Below are positions 7,301-14,239 of a stretch of DNA of 14,720 nt, piece after piece. Location: the NCBI GenBank assembly GCA_009782085.1, contig WQUN01000065.1, positions 1-14,720 of the forward strand, in the 5' to 3' direction. A program made the position numbers and the translations under genes. Below the pieces are notes generated by a model. It did no database searches. It saw only the letters and a list, made by a program, of their open reading frames with translations, and was not told where the DNA came from. Within the stretch, counting starts at the first letter, position 1, and each line of letters starts with the position of its first letter. This DNA comes from Bacillota bacterium (GTDB lineage Bacteria; Bacillota; Clostridia; Lachnospirales; WQUN01).

Positions 7301-8320
7301 GCCGTATTTCGCCAGGTATCTGTCGGCGCCGACGGTCTTGTTGCTCAGTATCTTGACCTTTTTGTCCTCGATTTTAAGCCAGACGGCCTCCACCGCCGCG
7401 TCCTGGATCTCGTCGGCCATGCCGGCGGTTATGACGGAATCCTTTGCGGCGATGACCTCCCCCGTCTCCGGGTCGGCGACGTCCTCCGCGAGGAAGTGGT
7501 TCGGGATTATTTCCTTGAAAGACAGCTTCTTGTTGAATTTATACCGGCCGACCCTAGCCAGGTCGTAGCGTTTGGGGTCGAAGAACATGCTTTTCAGCAG
7601 GGACTCGGAGCTCTCCACAGTCGGCGGCTCGCCGGGGCGCAGGCGTTTGTAGACCTCGATCAGGCCCTCGTCCGTGGTCTTGGAGATGTCCTTTTCTATC
7701 GAGGCCAGGATTTTCGGCTCCTCGCCGAAAAGCTGGATTATGTCGTTGTCGCCGCCCACGCCCAGCGCGCGGATAAGCACCGTCACCGGCACCTTCCTGG
7801 TCCTGTCCACGCGGACGCTGAACACGTCGTTGGAGTCCGTCTCGTATTCCAGCCAGGCGCCCCGGTTCGGGATGACCGTGCAGGAGATGAGCTCCTTGCC
7901 GACCTTGTCGTGGTCGATGGAGTAGTAAATGCCGGGGGAGCGCATTAGCTGGCTGACGACGACGCGCTCCGCGCCGTTGATTATGAAGGTCCCGTTCGTG
8001 GTCATGATCGGGAAATCCCCCATGAAGATCTCCTGCTCCTTGATCTCGCTGACCTCTTTGTTGCGCAGGCGGCACTTGACGCGCATGGGCGCGGAATAGG
8101 TGGCGTCGCGCTCCTTGCACTCCTCGATGCTGTACTTAGGGTCCTTGTCCAGGATGAAATCCACAAACTCCAGGACGAGATTCCCGCTGTAGTCCGTAAT
8201 GGGGGAGATGTCCGCAAAAACCTCCCTCAGACCCTCGTCCAGGAACCAGCGGTAGCTGTTCTTCTGAACCTCGATCAGATTCGGCATCTCCAGCACTTCG
8301 CCGATCCTCGAATAGCTCAT
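4301..8320 (-). CDS. rpoB: DNA-directed RNA polymerase subunit beta
   Basis: Catalytic beta subunit of RNA polymerase. From the ATG at 8318-8320 there are 1339 residues. Landmarks: rifampicin region at about 471-504 (GSSQLSQFMGQTNPLDEL, then HKRRLSALGPGG); GDKMAGRHGNKG at 926-937, holding the two lysines (K928, K936) that contact the nucleotide; conserved C-terminal part around 1095-1175. The residue equivalent to E. coli D516 is G482 (GGC at 6875-6877). Residues 1191-1339 form a tail of which 64 of 149 are D or E, well beyond the usual end of the protein. Homology to other Bacillota beta subunits continues upstream of this ATG (GKTLRMSYSRI), and no ATG, GTG or TTG is in frame there. The true start is probably ATA at 8366-8368, behind AAGGGG. 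Stop is TAA, and the small ORF follows after 24 bases. Confidence 0.97.
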   Translation of the reverse strand: MSYSRIGEVLEMPNLIEVQKNSYRWFLDEGLREVFADISPITDYSGNLVLEFVDFILDKDPKYSIEECKERDATYSAPMRVKCRLRNKEVSEIKEQEIFMGDFPIMTTNGTFIINGAERVVVSQLMRSPGIYYSIDHDKVGKELISCTVIPNRGAWLEYETDSNDVFSVRVDRTRKVPVTVLIRALGVGGDNDIIQLFGEEPKILASIEKDISKTTDEGLIEVYKRLRPGEPPTVESSESLLKSMFFDPKRYDLARVGRYKFNKKLSFKEIIPNHFLAEDVADPETGEVIAAKDSVITAGMADEIQDAAVEAVWLKIEDKKVKILSNKTVGADRYLAKYGLSSEALGIRERVYYPALREVLDNCQDASKLPAQIKLAMGRLVPKTITVDDIMASINYAIHLEYGVGRKDDIDHLGNRRIRAVGELLQNQFRIGLSRMERVVRERMTVQDMDIVTPQALINIRPVTAALKEFFGSSQLSQFMGQTNPLDELSHKRRLSALGPGGLSRERASFEVRDVHSSHYGRMCPIETPEGPNIGLINQLATFARINDYGFIEAPYRLVDKSGPEPVVTNNFIYVTADEEENFTIAQANEPLDDRGRFMNRKVSGRYREDILAVDKGKIDLMDVSPKQIVSVATALIPFLENDDVTRTLMGSNMQRQAVPLLTTESPIVGTGMEYKTALDSGVVVQARNDGAAERVVANEIVIRNAAGGKDVYRLTKFLRSNQGTCINQRPIIVKGQQVRKGEVIADGPSTADGELALGKNPLIGFMTWEGYNYEDAILLSETLVKDDVYTSVHIEEYEAEARDTKLGPEEITRDIPNVGDDALKDLNENGIIRIGAEVQPNDILVGKVTPKGETELTAEERLLRAIFGEKAREVRDTSLRVPHGESGIIVDVKIFTRENKDELSPGVNQMVRVYIAQKRKISVGDKMAGRHGNKGVISRVLPVEDMPFLPNGRPLDIVLNPLGVPSRMNIGQVLEVHLGLAAKALGWKIATPVFDGANEIDIMDTLDLANDYVNMPWKEFSDKWKNIVEEDIFAGLEKNKDSRNEWKGVPFNRDGKIWLRDGRSGEFFDNPVTVGYMTYLKLHHLVDDKIHARSTGPYSLVTQQPLGGKAQFGGQRFGEMEVWALEAYGASYTLQEILTVKSDDIVGRVKTYEAIVKGENIPEPGIPESFKVLLKELQALALDVRVLLNDSTEVEIKESIEDVDDLSVNIEGMEPDSDGGRSYIRKSEPRPRYAPDEYLDGALDEEEEEELDEEDSYVTPEKAAADDLDIDLDIDLDPDAMRLPPEVDMPEGFVDEDFPDVDALIDNELFADEDEEEPDEDAGDDLDLYSDLDEEEE

Positions 8321-8365
8321 TCTCAGCGTCTTGCCCTGCCAGGAAGGCTTGATTCTGCCTTTTTC

Positions 8366-8383
8366 TATGGCAAACCACCCCTT
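8366..8383 (-). promoter_or_regulatory. Candidate ribosome binding site and non-standard ATA start of rpoB
   Basis: On the minus strand AAGGGG (8378-8383) is followed by 9 bases and ATA GAA AAA GGC in the rpoB frame. The 16 codons from here to the ATG at 8318-8320 encode IEKGRIKPSWQGKTLR, and the last part matches the conserved N-terminus of Bacillota RpoB. No convincing Shine-Dalgarno sequence precedes the ATG itself. One base change (ATA to ATG) would restore a normal start, so sequence error or polymorphism is a real alternative. Confidence 0.55.
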
Positions 8384-8413
8384 ATGGAATATGTAGGCGA
8401 AAAATGAGAAAGA

Positions 8414-8427
8414 GGCGCAGGAGCGCC
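8414..8427 (-). other. Small GC hairpin in the rpoB leader
   Basis: In the predicted rpoB leader, GGCGC and GCGCC are separated by a 4-base loop and followed by TCTTTCTCATTTTT. The 5-bp stem plus T-rich run resembles a weak intrinsic terminator or attenuator, located about 30 bases upstream of the ribosome binding site. The stem is short, so the role is speculative. Confidence 0.3.
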
Positions 8428-8556
8428 GTATGGGTAGAAAAGCAAAAATTCTGTTGGAATAGCAAAAAATTTAGAAACTGGATAAATAAATTGTTGTATT
8501 ATGTGGCAACATATGATATAATAATATCCCATTACTGCAAAATCGCAGATTTTGGA

Positions 8557-8585
8557 ATACTATCATATAAGGAAAGGATTGTCAA
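8557..8585 (-). promoter_or_regulatory. Sigma-A-type promoter of rpoB
   Basis: On the minus strand a perfect -35 box TTGACA (8580-8585) is followed by a 17-base spacer and TAGTAT (8557-8562), with TGA just before it acting as an extended -10. Transcription would begin near 8550, giving a leader of about 180 bases before rpoB. The spacer between clpC and rpoB (8321-8628) is AT-rich and otherwise holds no gene. No strong terminator is visible after clpC, so some read-through from the heat-shock operon is possible. Confidence 0.8.
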
Positions 8586-8628
8586 CAGGTTTTACAAATA
8601 TTTTTTGCAGTTATTTTATAATTGTTTT

Positions 8629-11103
<2,475 letters not shown>

Positions 11104-11147
11104 ATGTATTCCTCCTTGGGATGCGAATGCGTTACAGTGATCCTGTT

Positions 11148-11429
11148 TTACTTTTTGTATTTATTTTTCAGATCGTCAATATCAGCTGCGCATACACGTA
11201 ATAATCCACTCAAATCCACCCCCTCGCGCTCTACCGCTTTCTGCACCATACCAAACTCATCCTTGAACCTGTCATATTTTTCAGCCGAACTCACGATTAT
11301 GTCGGCGGGAATGTAAAATTCCTCGTCATACGCGGGCGGGCAATCGCTCATAATATATAACTCATCATCTATCGGAATGTCCTTTTCCGTTATGACAAAT
11401 AAAATCGTAAACAAAGGCCCAAATGTCAT
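11148..11429 (-). pseudogene. C-terminal remnant of a probable nucleotidyltransferase-domain protein
   Basis: An open frame of up to 93 codons runs from the edge of the palindromic repeat (ATG 11427-11429) to TAA at 11148. An internal ATG at 11349-11351 would give 67 residues. The part IPADIIVSSAEKYDRFKDEF followed by GMVQKAVEREGVDL resembles the C-terminal end of minimal nucleotidyltransferases of the MNT type (PVDIIV...GTVxxxxxREGxxLY). The catalytic GS...DxD part expected upstream is absent: the palindromic repeat at 11424-11480 and then mcsB lie there. The base composition is clearly more AT-rich than that of the neighbours, consistent with a foreign origin. I read it as a truncated relic sitting in the mcsB-clpC gap. 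It could still be an expressed small protein, and the family assignment rests on pattern memory only. Confidence 0.5.
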
Positions 11430-11480
11430 CCTGAGCGCAGCGAAGGATCTAAGATTCTTCGGCTTCGCCTCAGAATGACA
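11424..11480. repeat. TGTCA...TGACA palindromic repeat, copy 2, between mcsB and clpC
   Basis: 57 bases from TGTCATCCTGAGCG to CTCAGAATGACA, an imperfect inverted repeat of the same family as 337-391. It begins 14 bases after the mcsB stop. It is inside the presumed mcsA-mcsB-clpC transcript and would form a stem in the mRNA without a following T-tract. It also forms the upstream border of the nucleotidyltransferase remnant. Confidence 0.85.
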
Positions 11481-11494
11481 ATGCGTGCACGCCG

Positions 11495-12532
11495 TCACTC
11501 CCCCTTTCCCGCTTCCGTCCCACCGAACACGCCCCTCAGAAACCTCGCCCTGGCGGCGTCCCTCGCGTTCTCGTCCAGTTCCTTCCCCTCGCGCCACTGG
11601 AGGTTCCCGGGCTGTATGTCCATCATGATCTGGTATATCGTCCCGTTGATTTCAGCCTTCGGGCGGATGCCGACGAGATAGCCCAGCCGCACGTTCGACA
11701 GCAGAGACATGGCCTCGTCCGCGCCGATCTTCCTGGAATAGGCCAATATCCCGAAGGCCCTGTATATCTGGTCCTCGAAATCCCCGGAGGCGTCGGCCAT
11801 TGCCCGCTCGCGGAGGCGGTTCTCGATGTCCACCATCTGCCCGGCCACGTTCCGGAGGCCCTTGAGGATGTCCTCCTCCGACTTGCCCAAAGTCACCTGG
11901 TTCGAAACCTGGTAGACGCTGCCCAAAGGCTCCGTGCCCTCGCCGTAGATGCCCCGGATAGTGTAGCCGAACTTGGTTATGGAGGGCAGGACATTGCGCA
12001 GGTGCCCGGTCTTTTCCATCATCGGCAGATGCGCCATGAACGACGCGCGCATACCGGTGCCGGTGTTCGTCGGGCAGGAGGTCAGGTAGCCGTAGTCCCT
12101 GTCGAAGGCGTATTCCATGTTTTCCTCGATGAAATCGTCCACCTGGTTCGCATCGGCCCAGGCGCTCTCGATGTCCTCGCCGGGGGCTATGGCCTGGATG
12201 CGCACGTGGTCTTCCTCGTTGAGCATGACGCTGACGCGCTCGTCCCGCCGCATCATGAGGCCCTTCGGCTTGGCGGCCCGCAGGAACTCGGGGCTGACGC
12301 AGTGCCTCTCCAGGAGGGCGCGCTTTTCGGACTCGGATTTCCGGTCGAAATCGACGGGCTCAAACCGCCGGCTCAGCAGGCCGACGGCCTCGCCGACCAT
12401 CTCGCGGCTGGCCTCGTCGCTTATCACCGCCTGGAACGGATACTTGCGCAGATTCCTGGCCAGGCGGACGCGGGAGGAGACGATGGGCGAGACGTCGGCC
12501 TTTTCGTCGCAATACCACATATCCCGGCTCAT
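11495..12532 (-). CDS. mcsB: Protein-arginine kinase McsB
   Basis: Phosphagen-kinase homologue that phosphorylates arginines on damaged or regulatory proteins, tagging them for ClpC-ClpP. 345 residues, full length. Visible motifs: SSRVRLARNL at 19-28 (phosphate and nucleotide binding), NEEDHVRIQ at 105-113, PGED at 117-120, the phosphagen-kinase signature CPTNTGTGMRAS at 153-164 with its cysteine C153, YGEG at 196-199 with E198, and RDAARA at 324-329. The last matches the RDxxRA phospho-arginine binding motif used for allosteric activation. The start ATG overlaps the mcsA stop by four bases (ATGA), indicating translational coupling. A second ATG lies four codons in but is less well placed. 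A palindromic repeat follows the stop by 14 bases. Confidence 0.96.
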   Translation of the reverse strand: MSRDMWYCDEKADVSPIVSSRVRLARNLRKYPFQAVISDEASREMVGEAVGLLSRRFEPVDFDRKSESEKRALLERHCVSPEFLRAAKPKGLMMRRDERVSVMLNEEDHVRIQAIAPGEDIESAWADANQVDDFIEENMEYAFDRDYGYLTSCPTNTGTGMRASFMAHLPMMEKTGHLRNVLPSITKFGYTIRGIYGEGTEPLGSVYQVSNQVTLGKSEEDILKGLRNVAGQMVDIENRLRERAMADASGDFEDQIYRAFGILAYSRKIGADEAMSLLSNVRLGYLVGIRPKAEINGTIYQIMMDIQPGNLQWREGKELDENARDAARARFLRGVFGGTEAGKGE

Positions 12533-13041
12533 CTCGCCGCCTCCGTTTCCTTGATCTGATCCCTTAGCCTGGCGGCTTCCTCGTACTGCTCGTTTTCGAC
12601 GGCCTTGGCCAGCAGCAGCCGCAGCTGGTCGGCCCTCCGCTTCGCGAGAAGGCTCGCCCCGGCGCGCCGCGGGAATTTGCCCTGGTGCTGGGTTCCGGCC
12701 TGGACGTTTTTCAGGATGGAGTCCATTTCGTTCCGGAAGGTGTTGTAGCAGTCGGCGCAGCCGAGCTTGCCGCCTTTCCGGAAGTCCGGGAAGGTCATGC
12801 CGCAGACGGGGCAGCGTTTCCCGTCGGCCGCCGGCGCGAACGCGCCGAACTGTTCCTCCGTCTGGCCTATTTGCCCGTGCGAGGCGAAGACGTTCAGCAA
12901 TTCATGGAAAAACTGCTGAAACGACAGGGCCTGGGTCTGGGCCGCGCACTCCTGGCAGAGGTGCAGCTCCCGCGCCTGGCCGTTGAAAACCTGCTGGACA
13001 TGGACAGTCGCCTGATTCTGCTTGCATTTTTCGCAGAGCAT
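12529..13041 (-). CDS. mcsA: McsA, zinc-binding activator of McsB
   Basis: Partner and activator of the arginine kinase McsB. From ATG 13039-13041 the protein has 170 residues, close to the family length. Four CxxC pairs bind zinc: C3/C6, C29/C32, C77/C80 and C95/C98. A UVR domain at about 138-167 (ending YEEAARLRDQIKE) is the usual contact with ClpC-type partners. I chose this start because the protein then begins MLCEKC as in the family, with a GGGGGG ribosome binding site 6 bases upstream. The frame stays open up to 13107, but the extra residues are encoded by the leader and repeat DNA. It is the first gene of mcsA-mcsB-clpC. No ctsR gene lies upstream in the window, and the promoter carries a CIRCE site. 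Confidence 0.95.
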   Translation of the reverse strand: MLCEKCKQNQATVHVQQVFNGQARELHLCQECAAQTQALSFQQFFHELLNVFASHGQIGQTEEQFGAFAPAADGKRCPVCGMTFPDFRKGGKLGCADCYNTFRNEMDSILKNVQAGTQHQGKFPRRAGASLLAKRRADQLRLLLAKAVENEQYEEAARLRDQIKETEAAR

Positions 13042-13090
13042 GTATATCCCCCCGGAGCGTTCTCTGTATAAAACTGTCTCTATACCTATG

Positions 13091-13151
13091 CCGGATGCAG
13101 AAAACATTTGCCGACGACGTGGACAGAGGAGGCAAATGTTTTCGCACTCCG
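13091..13151. repeat. GGAGTGYGAAAACATT palindromic repeat, full copy in the mcsA leader
   Basis: A 61-base element with inverted ends (GAAAACATTTGCC and GGCAAATGTTTTC) around a central GACGACGTGGACAGAGGA. It is the same element as 13310-13371 in opposite orientation. It lies between the predicted mcsA transcription start (about 13177) and its start codon, so the leader RNA would carry this hairpin of about 13 bp. It may influence mRNA stability or simply be a passenger. Confidence 0.85.
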
Positions 13152-13183
13152 TATATTATACTATTTTAACCGCCGGATGACCT

Positions 13184-13212
13184 ATTATACCACTCATGTT
13201 GTTAGCCATCAA
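13184..13212 (-). promoter_or_regulatory. Sigma-A-type promoter of mcsA-mcsB-clpC
   Basis: On the minus strand TTGATG (13207-13212), a 17-base spacer and a perfect TATAAT (13184-13189). Transcription should start near 13177, giving a leader of about 136 bases before mcsA. The -35 box lies inside the CIRCE operator, so a bound repressor would block RNA polymerase. Confidence 0.85.
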
Positions 13213-13228
13213 GCCTTATGAGTGCTAA
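13202..13228 (-). promoter_or_regulatory. CIRCE operator (HrcA binding site)
   Basis: On the minus strand TTAGCACTC, a 9-base spacer and GATGGCTAA. The known CIRCE consensus is TTAGCACTC-N9-GAGTGCTAA. The left arm is perfect, the right arm matches 7 of 9, and the spacing is exact. Its overlap with the -35 box of the mcsA promoter supports a working heat-shock operator bound by HrcA. I see no CtsR-type tandem heptad in this region. Confidence 0.85.
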
Positions 13229-13309
13229 TCTTTTGGCGGAATCTGCTCTTTCCTTTGTGCGAAATTGTTTTCGGTTGTCAGTAGACTTCTTCGGAAGTTG
13301 ATTTCTATA

Positions 13310-13371
13310 CCGGAGTGTGAAAACATTAACCTCCTCTGTCCACGTCGTCGGTAAATGTTTTCGCACTCCGG
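13310..13371. repeat. GGAGTGYGAAAACATT palindromic repeat, full copy
   Basis: 62 bases from CCGGAGTGTGAAAACATT to AATGTTTTCGCACTCCGG. The ends are near-perfect inverted repeats, and the centre (CTCCTCTGTCCACGTCGTC) is asymmetric, so orientation can be assigned: it is opposite to the copy at 13091-13151. The structure suggests a small non-autonomous mobile element. Confidence 0.85.
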
Positions 13372-13401
13372 GTCAGTTAATGTTTTCGCACTCCGGTACA
13401 G
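13371..13401. repeat. Half copy of the GGAGTGYGAAAACATT repeat
   Basis: GGTCAGTTAATGTTTTCGCA followed by CTCCGGTACAG. It directly abuts the full copy at 13310-13371. The same stretch occurs again 70 bases further on (13441-13470). Confidence 0.8.
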
Positions 13402-13440
13402 CACGGAGACGGATTTTGAGGCGGAGGTCGAACTGCTCCG

Positions 13441-13470
13441 GGTCAGTTAATGTTTCGCACTCCGGTACAG
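13441..13470. repeat. Half copy of the GGAGTGYGAAAACATT repeat, one base deleted
   Basis: Same as 13371-13401 but with TGTTTCG instead of TGTTTTCG. The 39 bases between the two half copies (13402-13440) are unique, and I recognise nothing in them. Confidence 0.8.
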
Positions 13471-13512
13471 CTGTCACCCGACACAACCGCCTGCGGTGTG
13501 GTCGACTATATC

Positions 13513-13543
13513 TACCGGTAAATGTTTTCGCACTCCGGTACAG
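13513..13543. repeat. Half copy of the GGAGTGYGAAAACATT repeat
   Basis: TACCGGTAAATGTTTTCGCA followed by CTCCGGTACAG, the third half copy in a row. It ends two bases before the palindromic repeat at 13545-13605. Confidence 0.75.
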
Positions 13544-13544
13544 T

Positions 13545-13605
13545 TGTCACCCTGAGCGCAGCGAAGGGTCTTAAAATCAAGATCTTCGCTTCGCTCAGAA
13601 TGACA
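13545..13605. repeat. TGTCA...TGACA palindromic repeat, copy 3
   Basis: 61 bases from TGTCACCCTGAGCGCAGCG to CTTCGCTCAGAATGACA, an imperfect inverted repeat of the same family as 337-391, with a slightly longer centre. Confidence 0.85.
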
Positions 13606-13642
13606 ACATATTCGGCGCATAAGCCACGATGAACGAAAATCC

Positions 13643-13704
13643 GTAGGGAACGGTCTTGACCGTTCCGCAGTATAAAGCTCGGAACGGTCAAGACCGTTCC
13701 CTAC
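13643..13704. repeat. Palindromic element with GTAGGG/CCCTAC ends, AACGGTC core
   Basis: Arms 13643-13667 and 13680-13704 are perfect 25-bp reverse complements around a 12-base loop. Within each arm GGAACGGTC and GACCGTTCC form a second, nested palindrome. The ends GTAGGG and CCCTAC are the same as in the element at 8-105, while the core is completely different. No ORF is present. Confidence 0.9.
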
Positions 13705-13777
13705 AAAATCATGGTAACGACAAACGCCAATTTCCGAAAACGTCTAGTAGCAGTTCATCCTAAAAGTATCTGCGTAC

Positions 13778-13835
13778 TGTCATTCTGAGGCGAAGCCGAA
13801 GAATCTTAAGATCCTTCGCTACGCTCAGGATGACA
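13778..13835. repeat. TGTCA...TGACA palindromic repeat, copy 4
   Basis: 58 bases from TGTCATTCTGAGGCGAAGCC to CTCAGGATGACA, same family as 337-391. Its orientation is opposite to that of the copy at 11424-11480, judged by which arm carries the extra GGC. Confidence 0.85.
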
Positions 13836-13883
13836 AACATCCCATCTGTTTTGTTATGCTGCACTAGTTCAATGAGGTTCACC

Positions 13884-14062
13884 CTACCGCAAAATCCTCC
13901 CGCAGCCCAGGCAGAACTTCGCGCCCGGCTCGGCCTCGGCCCCGCAGTGGACGGCGGCGGGCGACGACGGGCGACGGCGGGCGGTTGTCGCCACGTAACG
14001 GCAAATGTTTTCGGTTGTCGGTATAATTAAGTTTGCGCTACCGCAAAAATTTGAGAATCATA
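13884..14062 (-). pseudogene. Duplicated 3' end of the zinc-ribbon gene plus flank, outer copy
   Basis: On the minus strand the segment ends with codons for GAEAEPGAKFCLGCGRILR and TAG, the same as the end of the gene at 14240. The upstream CxxC is damaged: RCAVCG has become HCG through a 9-base loss. There is no start codon or ribosome binding site. The flank holds AAATGTTTTCGGTTGTCGG, which is shared with the inner copy. The unit is 179 bases, and the next copy follows directly. Confidence 0.8.
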
Positions 14063-14239
14063 CTACCGCAAAATCCTCCCGCAGCCCAGGCAGAACTTCG
14101 CGCCCGGCTCGGCCTCGGCCCCGCAGACGGCGCAGCGGACGGCGGCGGGTGGGGCGGGCGGTTGTCCTCACGTAACGGCAAATGTTTTCGGTTGTCGGTA
14201 TAATTAAGTTTGCGCTATTGCAAAAATTTGAGAATCGCC
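14063..14239 (-). pseudogene. Duplicated 3' end of the zinc-ribbon gene plus flank, inner copy
   Basis: In the minus-strand frame the segment encodes GQPPAPPA, then AVRCAVCGAEAEPGAKFCLG and CGRILR with TAG at 14063-14065. A TGA stands directly before the GGA codon, so this is only the last 34 codons of the gene and cannot be a complete gene. All four zinc ligands are kept. The period to the intact gene end at 14240 is 177 bases, so gene end and downstream flank were copied in tandem. Confidence 0.8.

Noticed and set aside
5522..7948. 808-codon open frame on the plus strand opposite rpoB
   Set aside because: Antisense frame created by codon bias of rpoB; no ribosome binding site and no recognisable domain.
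11430..11597. Upstream extension of the nucleotidyltransferase remnant into mcsB
   Set aside because: That part is a translation of the palindromic repeat and of mcsB in another frame.
13042..13230. CtsR operator or ctsR gene upstream of mcsA
   Set aside because: No tandem GGTCAAA-type heptads and no ORF resembling CtsR were found; the CIRCE match is far better.
13472..13512. Small RNA or riboswitch around the imperfect hairpin CCGCCTGCGG
   Set aside because: A single short stem with mismatches in repeat-rich DNA; no promoter or terminator supports it.
13317..13574. 85-codon plus-strand ORF
   Set aside because: Consists of translated repeat units (the SEGS-type ending is typical of the TGTCA palindrome).
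13310..13605. CRISPR-like array
   Set aside because: Repeats are palindromic mobile-type units of different families with irregular spacing and no uniform spacers; no cas gene is present.
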